The notes under the pieces: model-generated
What the model saw: the letters and a program-made list of their open reading frames with translations, nothing else
What the model was told of the DNA's origin: nothing
Database searches by the model: none
Program-made: the position numbers and the translations under genes
Shown here: positions 41,031 to 53,151 of the stretch, in pieces
Numbering within the stretch: the stretch's first letter is position 1
How the letters are laid out: the number at the start of each line of letters is the position of its first letter
Assembly: GCA_013396755.1 (NCBI GenBank)
Contig: VWZF01004013.1
Location: forward strand, 124,001 to 188,000
From: Sclerurus mexicanus
Taxonomy: Eukaryota > Chordata > Aves > Passeriformes > Furnariidae
Length of the DNA stretch: 64,000 bases
Direction: 5' to 3'

Positions 41031-44000
41031 CTTATCAAAGCAGATTTTAAAGATCAATTACTTATCTCTTGATGTAATTATGTCAGTTGAAAATGTTCTT
41101 TCAAGACAATATATCTAGAAACATTCTTTAAAAACTGATACCATCTAAATATTTTAACCTGTAATATGCAATACATATCTCTTTAGTAACATGTAATTTT
41201 TTCAGGCATCCCCTAGAAAAAAAATCAGTATTTAAACTTATTTATTTTTATAAATATATGCAATCTCCTCTCCTCTGAGGCAACAAATTTATAGTTATCA
41301 ATTACAACTGATAAGAGTGTTTCTCTGAAGCTGCAAGACACTGAAAATTCTCTGTAAATAAGCATCAGTTTATAATGGCCTTAGTGACAGACACTCCAAA
41401 AAGTTTGTCACACTGTATGACAATATTTCTTGGTGAGAGAAGAAATCATCCAAAGCTTTTCTTTTCTTTATTCATCAACTTTGAGACTTCTGTCATTATG
41501 AGGTTTTTATTATTGTCCATTAGACAGACAGTCAGGAAGGAGTCAATGCTATTAATAGCAAAAGCTAAAGCAAAAGTTCAAAAGGGAACAAGTTCTCTAA
41601 TAGACAAAGACTGCTGTGTTTATAATGGGTTCAAAGCATTTAGGAAGGAGGACTCATACCTCTGAAGTACTGGATATTAGATCCTTATGTGGAATCACCA
41701 AATAAAAGAGAAAGTGAGGGAAAGGGGTGCTGGAAACAGAATGTTTCTTCTGAAATAATGAACATCAGGTTATCAAAGTACACAGTCTCAGATTTTATAA
41801 ACATGCACAGAGCTGTCAAAGATTGAAGCATTTGTACACATTTGTTTCTGAAAAGGATTAGAGTTTTATGCTTTGTAGGCACTACAGCATGGAAGGAAAA
41901 CAACAATCAGCAAAAGATGTTCAAAAGATAAAATTGAAAGGGAAACTTTTTCTGATTTTTTTGGCAGCTAAAAGAAGGGACAAACTATGAGTAAAAGATA
42001 TCTGCAGCTCTTCTGGAGAATTTCTTCAAATATTAAATTAAATAAGCAGTCAAAGTTATATTCTGTGAGTCTTTGTATTCATTCAGCATATTTTTACCCT
42101 TGTCAGACACTGCCAATACACACAAGAACAAAACGAACTGGAAATTTCATGATAAGCAGCTCTCTTTTAAGACTCTCAGCATTTCCCAATGAACTGGACT
42201 CCATAAAATGTCTAAATTATTTCTTAAATTTACTTTCTTTGTTTTTCTTTAATTTTATGGGGGTTTTTTGCAAATTTGTCTTCAAAAAGCATTGACTTGG
42301 ATTTGCCTTATGGGTGGAAATTGTAAGACAATCAGGCTGAAAGAAAGTACATTTTGCTTATAGCAATTATCTAGAAACCAGAACCTTGTGAATGAGTTAG
42401 ATATCTTTATGATGTACTTTATGCATGAGGTCAGCCAAAATAATCATTCTGGTCCTTTCAATATTAAGATCTATCATTCTACTTTCTCTTCTTTGCTCTT
42501 TTATTACTTTTAAATGAACTTGAAGCCTGATCTTAGAATACCCATTTTCAAATGTTTCATAGTTACCCACCTGGAACTGACTCAGGATACCTTCTAAAGG
42601 TGAAACACTCTACACAGCATGCTGGTTGTAACAGTGCACCTCACCTGTATACTAGGGAATTGCTAGCTCTTTAGATCTTTGAAGAATACGTAGAAGCAAC
42701 TGTTAGTGCCACAAATGTTTAATTTTATGAGCTTCTGTTATCATGCTCTTCATTGTACTTTCTCCAAGGAGTTGCAGTTCAGTCCTTTAAAATCCTAGTG
42801 GGTTCATAACATTTCATTTTTATCTCTTAGCTTTACTCTGGTCTCTCTTCAAAGTATGGGAAGGCTGTGCAGGCAGTATTCTTCCAATCAGGTCCCCCTG
42901 CACCAGAACTGTACTAATTCTGAGAAAGGGAGTAAATTTTTTAACTCCTGAAGTAATGTGGGGAATTTCCCTAGATTTGAAATTCTACGTAATGGAGCAT
43001 ATAATGTATGTCACCCTCTTTCAACAACTCTAGTAGAAATTGTCACCTCTAGAATAGTTGGGCTCAAAGAGAGTTCTTTACACCATGCTGCTAAGGTACA
43101 GAGGTTTTTCAAATGAATGGGAGTCAAGGCCACAAACATCATTACCAAACATTCACCATGGGAAAAGCAAGAGGAGAAACTTGAGAGTTTCAGTGAAAGT
43201 CTGAGTTCTTGCAAAATTGAAAATCAGTTCTGTCATTGAGCTTGTAAATTCCAAATGGCTGAAACTACCAACATACATCAGAGAATATAATTATTTCATT
43301 ATAGAGGTTTGTGTTTTAGACATATCCAGCTGGGCTATGTTCATTTACAATTCACAACTTTCTGTTATAAAACTCCACTGCATCATCGTATTTTGATTAT
43401 TTTGAATAGTGGAACAGCTGATTTGACTTTAAAAACAATTGTGGATTATCTCAAGCTGATCCTTGACTTTTAACTCTCCTCTCTCCTCTCTCTTCTCTAG
43501 CACCACAAACCCCTCAACAGCCAAACTAGACCTTCGACCTGTGTTTTAAAAACAAGAGTAGGGATTTCCTCTAAGGCAGATGTCAGTAGCTACATGTAAA
43601 TCAGCCTGCCAGATGCAGTGTCATTCAGAGAATACTTGAGCAGGCAGCTTTCCCTCCAAGGCAGAGAGACATCCTCTTAGCAGTGTGACTCAAGGACAAA
43701 AGGACATGGCAAATACAATAACTCCAAACATAATCTACAAGCAGTCTAAAACCTTTTAATAATTGGAAGATGCTCTCCATCCTGGGGCAGTTTTTCCCCT
43801 TTTTCTAGTTGGCAAAATCTGTTGATAAGGCAGTCAGCTTTGCTATCACAATTTCAAGCTAACCAAAAAATCTTGCAATAAAAGATAATGTTAAAATATT
43901 TTGTTGGGCTTATTTGATTGTGTGTGACTGTGGGTAGTGCATCATGATCCGTGTCCTTTTTTTTACATCCCCCAAAGGGAGAACAGCCAAGTGTTCTATT

Positions 44001-44300
44001 CAGATAGATCACTGATTAATGTTCACAGTTCTCAGGATTCACTGGCTTCAGGAGTTGTTTATTGAAAATATGTAGCTCAGTCTCAAAGCCAACAACATTC
44101 CCCCAGGGTGCCCATTAAGCAGAAGGGCAGCACAGTTGTAAACAATCTACTTTCTAAAGTCAAAGGATTTGATAGAAAAGACATCTAAGTGGTATTTAGC
44201 AAATATTTCATATTTTGCAGGAAGAGAAAAAAAAAGGGAAGACAAAAATTTAAAAATAGTTACTCAAGGGAAAAAAATCTCTAATCATAATCTAAAAATA
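41031..44300. other. AT-rich noncoding stretch
   Basis: No gene is visible. A strong pyrimidine tract ending in TAG lies at about 43468-43500, but no donor or long open frame follows it. Open frames reach only about 100 codons and carry no motif. Confidence 0.6.
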
Positions 44301-44325
44301 CCTCTATAATATTTTATTATAATAC

Positions 44326-44352
44326 TATTATAATTATATAATAATTATAATA
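44326..44352. repeat. Perfect AT-only palindrome
   Basis: TATTATAATTAT (44326-44337) and its exact reverse complement ATAATTATAATA (44341-44352) are separated by 3 nt. Just downstream, ATAATATTTTTCA is nearly duplicated (about 44351-44375). This is a cruciform-prone AT island. Confidence 0.85.
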
Positions 44353-44379
44353 ATATTTTTCAATAATATTTTTCACTAA

Positions 44380-44970
44380 GTGGATACATCCCCACCTGTG
44401 CCAGTTGATGAGAATGTGTTCCCTAGGTTTTCATGGAGAAACAGCACCCAGGAACAACAGGCCAAAGAGAGGCCAAGAGGGAAGGCAGTGTATGAGAGTT
44501 TCCCATGGAGTGATAAAACCCAAAAAGTGCTGAACCCAAAAGAACAGATAAAGACAGGATGTGAAGAATCTGATGGACCTGTACAAGATCACAAGCACAG
44601 ATGGGCACCCACTGTGGCTCTGTGCTATATGATCACTGACTGCTGCACACAGATAACGACTACAGGACTGATTCCGTACCAACCAGCACACCAAAGGCCT
44701 CTTCTGACACATCCCTAGAAGGCCCTGTCACGTCACAGGCAGCCCCACTGCGTTAGGGGCTGACCTGCCTGCTGCTTCTTCGATCTGGTAGTTTGGAACG
44801 AGCATATGACAATACAAGTGTACTATATGAGTACATAAGGGTGCTGTGCTATTGTACGTTAAGAGTAGCAACTTGATTCTAGTATTAATAACAGCTTAAT
44901 GAATAAAAGGTGTTCTAAGAAATTTTTGCTATAATCTGTGCCTGTTTCTCTATGAATCCCCTATTAGACA
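44380..44970. other. GC-richer block, possible old retroelement piece
   Basis: Directly after the AT palindrome the sequence becomes visibly less AT-rich up to about 44800. It is open for 112 codons on the plus strand (44380-44718), with no ATG at the start of that frame. The encoded sequence is hydrophilic and Gln/Pro-rich, with no motif I recognise. Downstream come a GAATAAAAGG polyadenylation-like signal near 44901 and a CTGTTTCTCTATG stretch, a layout reminiscent of the R-U5 end of an LTR. I cannot identify both LTR ends or a target-site duplication, so the retroelement reading is tentative. Confidence 0.25.
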
Positions 44971-47900
44971 GGGAAATTTACTATTTATACATGTTAAAAG
45001 AAAGAGCAAGGAGGAAAGGCAGCAAGCAAAGATGTTTTGAGAAACAGGCATGAATAGATGGTTATATTCTATTTGTAAGAATGATAGATTCTCTGAAACT
45101 GGTATATTTCTTTCTTAATATGTACAATTGCAACATGATATCTGATCATCTTTCTCCATCTTTTGCATGTCATTCTCTTCAGAAATTCTAGAGCAAAGGA
45201 ACTGGTTTTATAAGTGCTTGCACAGAATTTATCTCTGCAGTGGTTATTAAATTAATAATAATAATTGATTAATATAGATGAGAATGTAAAGGTTTAAACA
45301 GGAATGTGTGAACATCCGGTCCCAGTTTTGCATCACCTTGAAGGACTAAAATTGAATTTTATAGAAATAAACTCTATTTCCTCTATTGGTTTTATCACCC
45401 TTTGTCATATGTAGAGCTCATGAAAGTATGCTAAATGTTCATTAAAGAGAATAATTTTTGGTAACCAACTGTAACTTTAGCAACATCTCTTTCTAGGAAT
45501 AATAATTACATCATAGATATATTATTTGGTTTTCTCTCTGTTTGTTTTTAAATGCCTCAGTAGGCAATTCTGATTTGATGAAATGCACCAAGACAAAACA
45601 CTTTAATTTTATTAGTAGTACAATTGATTTTTTTCTTATTATTGTTGTTTCATGTTATGTTGCTTCTTATCTGAAAATTACTGACTTATATTTGCAAGAA
45701 ATTCAATGTCTTTAAACTTATAATACTATATTTGCAAACTTGCAACATGTATACTAATAATTTTTTCATTACAGCTATTCAAAATTATCGTGAGTCCATT
45801 GACTTTAGTTTCACATAATTGTTTGCTAAAACGTGCATGCAGCTTCTCTTACTTTCATGTTCTAGTTTAATAATGTACATTCGAATGAGCTTTATTTCAT
45901 CAAATTAAAAAATAATAATTCAAAAACCTAAACCATACCAAACAGCAACAACAACAACAACAAAATGACTTAGTGGCAGAAAGAACTTTGAAAATTAATT
46001 TTCAAATTTATTCAAACTTCTGAGAATGAGTTCAATTTCAATTCTGGAAATCCAAAATCAGTGCAGTTTTTCACAGTTTCAAGTTTCATTGTAAATTCCT
46101 GATATCTCAAAATGTAAAGTATTGCATATTAAAAATTGTTATTTGTTGTTAGTGTTCTATTAAGTGTTAGTGTTGTATCTGAAATTTAGATTCAATTCTT
46201 AGAGTGTTCATATTTAGCCTGACCAGATTTTTGCTCCAACAACGTGAATTGAAACAACAGCCTGTAGTGAATTCCTGTCAGGAAAAGTATTAATCTCCAG
46301 TCACCCACTACTAGTGGTGATATCACTCAAGAAGTACTACAGATTGGTTTAAAGGGGAACATTGGACCTTTTCGTACCAAATGCGTGGCAGATACGATCT
46401 GGAACTGGTCTCAGACCAGAACAGTAACCCTGAATATCAGGTTATGTTTTTGAATTCATGACTTGAAGATCTCAGTGTTGCTGCACCATCCTAGAGTATC
46501 TCTACTAATCCAAACATAGGGCCAAACCATAAGTTCAGGCATTGACACATGTTCTGTTGTTTGTTTTAACTCATATCAATCTTAGGAAATGCCTGAATTC
46601 CAGGATCTGTTCTCATTGAAAGTGCAAAGGAGGCCAGTGAGTCCAGGATGCTGCTATCTGTGACATACACTTTCTAGAAGTGACAAAAACCAAACCTTGG
46701 AGCATTTTATCTGCTACCATAGACTTAGCCATGTAACACAAATTTGGTTTGGATCATCAGGGCATTTCTAGCAAATTACCATGAGCACATTGAACAGAGT
46801 TTATGCCAGATTTCTGATTTTATGCATTTTCTAACAGCTGGGAGAGAACTCTCAATACCTAATCCCATGCAAGCTGTAAGAGAAAACGTCCTTAAAAAAT
46901 GTTTGAAACACAATCAACAGAGCCAGTTTGTACCAGTAAATATTCTGCCACAAGAAAAGATCGCTTCTTATCGAGTACCAAATGTCCTAAACTGAGGGGA
47001 TTGTTTTGTTTTGTAAACTCACAGCCTGACAACTTTTTCTAAATGAATATTTTGTATGTATAAATTCTATGTTTTGTATGGTCTCTTTCTGTCCTATTTT
47101 CCAGGCTTTCTTCTGCAGCCCAAAGGATTTTCCAGCAGTAAAGATGAATGATCTGTGGAAATTATAATATATTTTGACCTTTGACTTTGACCTGTTTAAA
47201 AAAAGAAAAATGTATCAATCCAGGGCACTAGAAACATCTTTATAAATGGATTTTTTCTAAACATATAGATCTGTTCTAAGTGCATCAGTATTTAGAAAAC
47301 TACTCCATGTCTAACATAGATGAATTTTGTTTATATTTTCTCATTCCAATTTACCCTCAAAAAAACCCTCAAAACATGCATGAAGCTAGGGCCTTTGAGT
47401 AGAGACTACCCACCACTTCAAGTCACAGTCACCAGTGTCTTTTAGTCTCTAAATATATATTTTATGATAACATTCTAATGATAACCTAAAAATGAAATAA
47501 TTATTTCAGCAGAGAAAAGTCAACACTATTAGCAAGAGAGACCGAAACTTCCCTCCTGTCCATCTACATTTTAAAAATAAATACTTTTTCAACAAACTTG
47601 GAAAGGTATCCAGGGTTAAAGCAGAATGTTTCTTGAGGAAGAAAGTGGATTTCATCTGATGACTTACCCATTTTTTTCAAGCAAATTCCCATATAAACTG
47701 TTCATAATCTACTCTGAAGGTAGCAATATGATAAGCAGCTATGGGAAAACTCACAGCTTTGGAGTTTTTTTTGATGAGTCTCAAGGGTATGACTAATAGC
47801 CAAATAAAGAATTCTCAGGTGACCATGGCTAATAACTTTATGTTTTGAAGCCAGTAATATTTCTCGTCAATCTACTAATAAAAAGGTTGAAGTATCAAAG

Positions 47901-50377
47901 AGAAAGAATATACCAGATTTATTATCATAGTTATTATTTCAAACTACATTAATTCAGCTTTCAATATGTCTTCATCCAAGAAAAAATATGTTTTGTTTTG
48001 TTTTGTTAGATTAAAATTCACACTTAATTTTTTAAAATTCGCACTTAAAAATTAACAAATATTAATAAATTAAATGTAATACTTGTGATGTGAAATTAAC
48101 TTAATTAGAAAGGACATAAGACACATGGAAGTTGTTAGAAGTCTTTATATAAGAATAAGTTTTCACAGAAACTTTATGCAAAGTGCAGTATATATGAGAA
48201 GTACTCATCTATACATTTTAAACTGTGAATGATACTTGGATAAATTCATGTGCCAATTACTATAGGAATCTGTTTATTTTTTCTGCTGCTTCTCAATCAG
48301 TGCAACAACCACCTTGGGTCTCATCTCTAGTGCTTGTTGACACAAGTGTCAGTGTTCCATGAAAAGTTACAGTTGGTGTGAAATGTTTCTTTTACTACTT
48401 TGTTTTGACATTTCTTCTGATCTTTTTGTGCTTCATAATGCAATTAGTAATTTGAAATAACTGTAAGAGGTACATTAATGAATAGCAACTACAAAAAATT
48501 ATTCTTCTTGCTTCATATATTCTGAATATGCTTGTGTCCATCAGCTGGTAAAGAAATCTGTGGTTAATTTACCCATCATTTGCATCCTGTTTCAATGCAC
48601 ATTGAGGTCAGATGAAAGACAAAAAGAAGATGCTGTTCTGTCAGCACATTTAAGTTATCAGAAAACCTGGTATGTTTACTGTTTTTCTCGACTTACAGGC
48701 TCCTAGAATCAGGTTATTATTTGGGACAGATCTTTTTAATTAAAAACCAAACAAACCCCAAACCAAACAAAAATAAACATCCCCTCAAAAACACCAACAA
48801 AATCTCCTCCACCTATGTTATAGAAATAAGGGCTAAAAAATTAGTCAGATGAGTGAAGGAAACCCTAAGGTGGTTAATTTCAAACAAGCCTTTGGGATGA
48901 GAAAATTTTGGAACACTTAAGTTGTAATTCTAAACTATATATTTAAGAAAAGGATCTACACTTTTTTGTCCCTTCTCAATATTATTCAAATTTGTAAACT
49001 TTGAGTGAGTTACTTACAGACTCATTTACTCCTTTCCAATCAGCTGATCCAAAGCTTACTGTCTATAACATATTTAACAGTACAATTAATAATTCATGAA
49101 GTGCAATGTAAAGTAAATCTGCACTTCTAAACAAACACTAAATAAGATAACTTAGCAACAAATGTAAGACTTCTGCAGATTTTTGGCTCCTTGGAAGTCA
49201 TTGTTTCAGTCATTGTTTGTTTGAATAAAATGGTGTGTTATAATGATCTGTGAAATCTACTGTTGGCAACCAAGTCCCAAACATAATGGAAACTGACAGA
49301 CATCTTGTTGGTGATTTGGGAAACCTAAAGGAGGATGCCCAAGACACCTCAAATGGAAAATTAAAGGATATCTTATCTGGGTATTTTCATCAGCATTGAG
49401 GACTTTTTGTGAAAGTTTGATTCATTCAAGCATATAAATAGAGGGTCATTTACATTACAAGACTAGTTTTGGTCACCCAAGTGTCCTCTGAGGAGAGCTG
49501 ATAGTGACTGGTTGCCAGTAACGGCAGAATGGGAGGCCAAGTGATGCTGAGAGAGGCAGCTTCCTGCTGCATTCTGTCAGGAGCTTTCCTGAGAGCTCAC
49601 AGCAGCAAGTTATTCTACTACAGCGCAATGCAGAAGAGAGTATCGGGAAATACATGTGTTCATGAACGTCAAGCAAGATTACAAAAACAAAATCACGTGC
49701 TATTTCTTATCTTAAAAATGTATCAAGTTTCTGTTGACAGCTCTTCACAGAAGCCATCTGAATTGTGGTATGGATTCATTCGGTTTAGTGATTGTGCAGT
49801 TCTAGGAAACCCAAGAGAAGTTCATAATTTAAAATGAATCATGAACAGTTAAGAGATTGGTAACTCAAGTTGGGAAAAATGCTATTAGAGGCACCATTAA
49901 AATTGTGCAAGTCTAAGATACCATATATTCCTGATACTAAACATTGCTGTTCTAATGCCAATTAATTCAGCCAAATGGAATATAAATTACTTCACTGACT
50001 TATGTGTAATAATTCCAGACAAGTGGCTGTGAGAGAGGGGAGCACAGTTATAGTGCTTCAGCTGGACTAGGCAATGTTGTATGTATTATTAAAATGAATA
50101 AAAGTAATATGTAAAACCCAAAAATACGAGTCTTGGGCAAAGTCAAACCATAAAGCAGTATTTATGAATTAATAAAACAGGGTATTTATGTTTCTTTTAC
50201 TACAGAATTCACAAGTGGAACCTGGTTACTGTTTTTTCTCTGAGTCCACTTATCATCATGTTTCCAGAGGTTTGTTTGTTAAAAATATTTCTGCTGATCT
50301 TTGCTGAGAATTTCAGGGAAGGAAAAAGGGTTAAAGAACTCATAATTTATTTTTTTTTCTCTAATTGGTAGTTTTAT
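44971..50377. other. AT-rich noncoding stretch
   Basis: No gene is visible. It contains a CAA microsatellite at 45944-45964, TTTTG units near 47991-48007 and C/A-rich simple sequence near 48745-48800. Open frames of up to 102 codons (for example 49529-49837) show no domain. Confidence 0.55.
45944..45964. repeat. (CAA)n microsatellite
   Basis: About six perfect CAA/ACA units follow an AACAG lead-in. Confidence 0.85.
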
Positions 50378-51279
50378 CTGGTGTGGTTGACACATCTGAA
50401 GGATGGGATGCTGTTCAGAAAGACCTGGTCAAGCTCAAGAAATGGGCCCGTGGAAATCTCGTGAGGTTTAACAGGATCAAGTGCAATGTGTTACACCTGA
50501 GTCAGGGAGGTTGACCTGAGGACCTGAGGTTGGGAGCTGCCCTGCTGAAAAGAACTTGGTGGTGTTGGTGGATGAGAGGCTGGACATGACCTGGTAATGT
50601 GTACTTGCAGTACAGAAAGCCAATTGTATCCTGGGCTGCACCAAAAGCAGTGTGGCCAGTAGGTCAAGGGAGGGAATGCTGCTCTTCTACTCTGCTTCAG
50701 TAAGGCCCCACCTGGAGTAGTGTGTCCAGCTCTGGGGTCTCAGTACAGGAAGGATGAGAACAAGTTTGAGTGAGTCCAGAGGAGAGATACAAAGATGATT
50801 TAGAGGGATAGAGCATCTTTTCTATAAGGAATTCTTCTATAACGAGAGAATTGTAATTGTTCAGCCTGGAGAAAAGAAAACTTTGGGATGAGCTCATTGC
50901 AGCTTTCAGCAACCTGAAGGGAATCTACAAGAAAGATGGAGACTATTTACAAGAGTGTGTAGTGACAGGACAAGGAGCAAAGGCTTCAAAATGAAAGAGA
51001 GTAGGTTTAGATTGGAAATATTGAAGAATTTTTTTTTTTTTTTTTTACTGTGGATGTAGTGAGATACTTCAACAGGTTGCCCAGAGAAGGTGTGGATGTT
51101 CCATCTCTGAAGCGTTCAAGAGCAGGCTGGATGGAGCTCTGAGCAACATGGTCTGTTGAAATTGTCTCTACCGATGGTGGGTGGGGTCAGAACTAGGTCT
51201 TTAAGGTCTCTTCCAACCTAAACCATTCTATGGTTCTATGAGTCTTTGATACTATCATTCTATGAATTTATGATTCTAG
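50378..51279 (+). mobile_element. CR1 LINE, 3' third (RT C-terminus plus 3' end)
   Basis: This is the longest CR1 copy in the window, at about 900 bp. It opens with the GGTGTGGTTGACACATCTGA block, in the frame of the C-terminal part of the CR1 ORF2 reverse-transcriptase protein. It continues through the AAATGGGCCCGTGGAAATCT, GGCCCCACCTGGAGTAGTGT and CAGCCTGGAGAAAAG blocks to the 3' region with CTTCCAACCTAAACCATTCT and the terminal TTCTATG octamers (about 51225-51279). The frame holds for about 40 codons and then meets a TGA; several further breaks make it non-functional. The 5' end is truncated. An 18-nt T run at 51029-51046 expands a T-rich site that is normally short in CR1. Confidence 0.93.
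51029..51046. repeat. Poly-T expansion inside CR1
   Basis: Eighteen uninterrupted T residues lie at the T-rich site of the CR1 3' body. This looks like a mutable homopolymer. Confidence 0.85.
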
Positions 51280-52538
51280 GTCTGAGTTAAGTCTGTTATC
51301 TCTACCATCTATTTGATATCTTTTTAATTAAGAATAATTACCTGTCAGTTAAAACTTTACTTTTGACAAAACTTGACTTTCATATTGCTATTAAAGCACT
51401 TAGACCAGTGTTTTAATAGTGTTTGCTAGATAGTGGTTCTTTTATATCACCTCTGTTGGAACTTTTACTTTAGCTACATAAGATTAAGGAAGATTTCTGG
51501 GATTTTTTAAAACAGAAATTCAAGTTTCTGTACTGCTGTAGGATATATTTTAATGATGTTGTTTATAATATTAATATTTTATTTGCAATAAAAGTTTATA
51601 CATTTATAAATAATTTAAATTACTTATAAGAAATTTAAATAGTTATAAATCATATTCATTTTGGAATGAACCCACTTTTTAGAACAAAAGAATCATATAT
51701 TTTACTTAGAGTTTATTTAGAATTTTTATGTGACTTTTATAATTTTTAAATGGTTTAAGTATTTGTAAAACAAAAAAAAATTATTTGATTGATGCAAATT
51801 CCAAATTATGTTTTCCATCCAGAAAATACCTTCCAGTGAAAATTATTTTTACTTGCAAAAACCAACTGTCTACCAGTGACTTATTTTATCATTTTCTGCT
51901 CATGTTGATATATTGTGTTTTGTAACTGACATTATAACTGACCTAAATTATGTAGTGTACTTCCCATTTGGACATATTGGGCTGCTGCTAGTTCATGTTT
52001 TCTGTGACCTTTTACCTTTCTGAAAAACATTACAGACAGATGAAGTGCTATTATCTCAGTGCACAATGGAGGATTCAACCTTACTAATAACAGAACATAA
52101 TACTTTTTCATTTTCATGTATCCAGGCAGTCTGTTACTGTGCCCTAGATGGTGATACATTGAAAAGATTTTGAGAGATGTAGTATAACAGGTCAGCATAG
52201 AAAAAAAGCGTGCATAATTTCTAGTATGTTTGTTCATGAGAATGGTTTGTGCTAGTACTTAAGTAGGAATACATTTACCACACGTATAAATGTATGCTGT
52301 TCTCATTAATCTCTAAACTCAATGTAGTCAATGTAGTGAAAGACTTAGTAACTTGCATTACTTACTTGTAGTATCTTGTCATTGCACATTTTCCCTTCTG
52401 GATTTATTCAGTATGTTAGTCATTAATTGTCTCTGAAAAAAAATCCTGCAAAACTATACACCTGTAAATAAGTAAATGCAACAAACACTTGTCTTAAATG
52501 TGTTTCTGGTTTAATGTTTATAGCATCATAGTAATAAA
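51280..52538. other. AT-rich noncoding stretch
   Basis: No gene is visible. The part from 51540 to 51780 is extremely AT-rich. Confidence 0.6.
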
Positions 52539-52556
52539 AAATCATAGAATCATAGC
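52539..52556 (-). mobile_element. Possible CR1 tail remnant
   Basis: AAATCATAGAATCATAG matches two inverted CR1 terminal octamers and ends six bases before the LTR. The sequence beyond the LTR does not resume a CR1 body, so this is either a minimal tail or chance. Confidence 0.4.
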
Positions 52557-52562
52557 TACATA

Positions 52563-53151
52563 TGTCATGGTTTAACCCCAGCACACAGCCAAGTGCCACA
52601 CAGCCATTCACTCCACCAGCAGAATCATGGAGAGAATCAGAAGTGTAAAAGCAAGAAAGCTCGAGGGTTTAATAGGGACAGTTTAATAGGGAAAGAAAAA
52701 GCTGTGCACACAAGCAAAACAAAACAAGGAATTCACAGCTTCCCTTGGGCAGGCAGGTGTTCAGCCATCTCCAGGAGGGCAGGGCCTATCACACATTACC
52801 GTGACTTGGGGAGACAAAGACCATCAGTCCCAACACCCCCCCACCCCTTCCTCCTTCTTCCCCCACTTCATATACTGAGAATGATGTCATATGGTCTGGA
52901 ATATCCCTTTGGTCACTTTGGGTCAGCTGTCCCGGCTCTGTCTCCTCCCAGCCTCCCATGAACCCCCAACCTCCTTGCCAGCGTGACAGTAGCAGAAGCA
53001 GAAAAGGCCTTGGCTCTGTGTAAGCCCTGCTCAGCAATAACAAAAACATCTCTATATTGTCAAGCTTGTGTTCAGCACGAATCCAAAACACAGCCCCATA
53101 CTAGCCACTGAAGAGAAAATTAAGTGTTCCCCAGTGAAAGCCAGCACAACA
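52563..53151 (-). mobile_element. Solo LTR of an avian endogenous retrovirus
   Basis: The 589-bp unit has TG...CA ends on either strand: TGTCATGGTTTAACCCCAGC on the plus strand at the left and ...CCAGCACAACA at the right. From memory of avian genomes this is a very widespread solo-LTR type in non-galliform birds; I do not assign a database name. The minus-strand reading is preferred because it gives a promoter-like TATATGAAG (52866-52873), then ATTAAA signals (52682-52687 and 52668-52673), then a U5-like end. No gag, pol or env and no second LTR are present nearby. The 6-bp flanks TACATA (52557-52562) and TACCAT (53152-53157) are only partly alike, so the target-site duplication is decayed or my ends are off by a base or two. 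Confidence 0.85.
52665..52692. repeat. Local duplication within the LTR
   Basis: GTTTAATAGGGA occurs twice at 14-nt spacing (52667 and 52681). In the copies of this LTR that I recall, only one such unit is present, so it may be private to this copy. Confidence 0.6.

Noticed and set aside
43468..43562. Very strong pyrimidine tract and TAG acceptor-like site followed by an open stretch
   Set aside because: No matching donor follows and the open frame ends after about 32 codons.
50697..50912. Minus-strand open frame of 71 codons
   Set aside because: It is antisense to the CR1 body and is a shadow of the element.
52593..53091. Open frames of 122 codons (plus) and 100 codons (minus)
   Set aside because: Both lie inside the solo LTR, which does not encode protein. 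They reflect its higher GC content.
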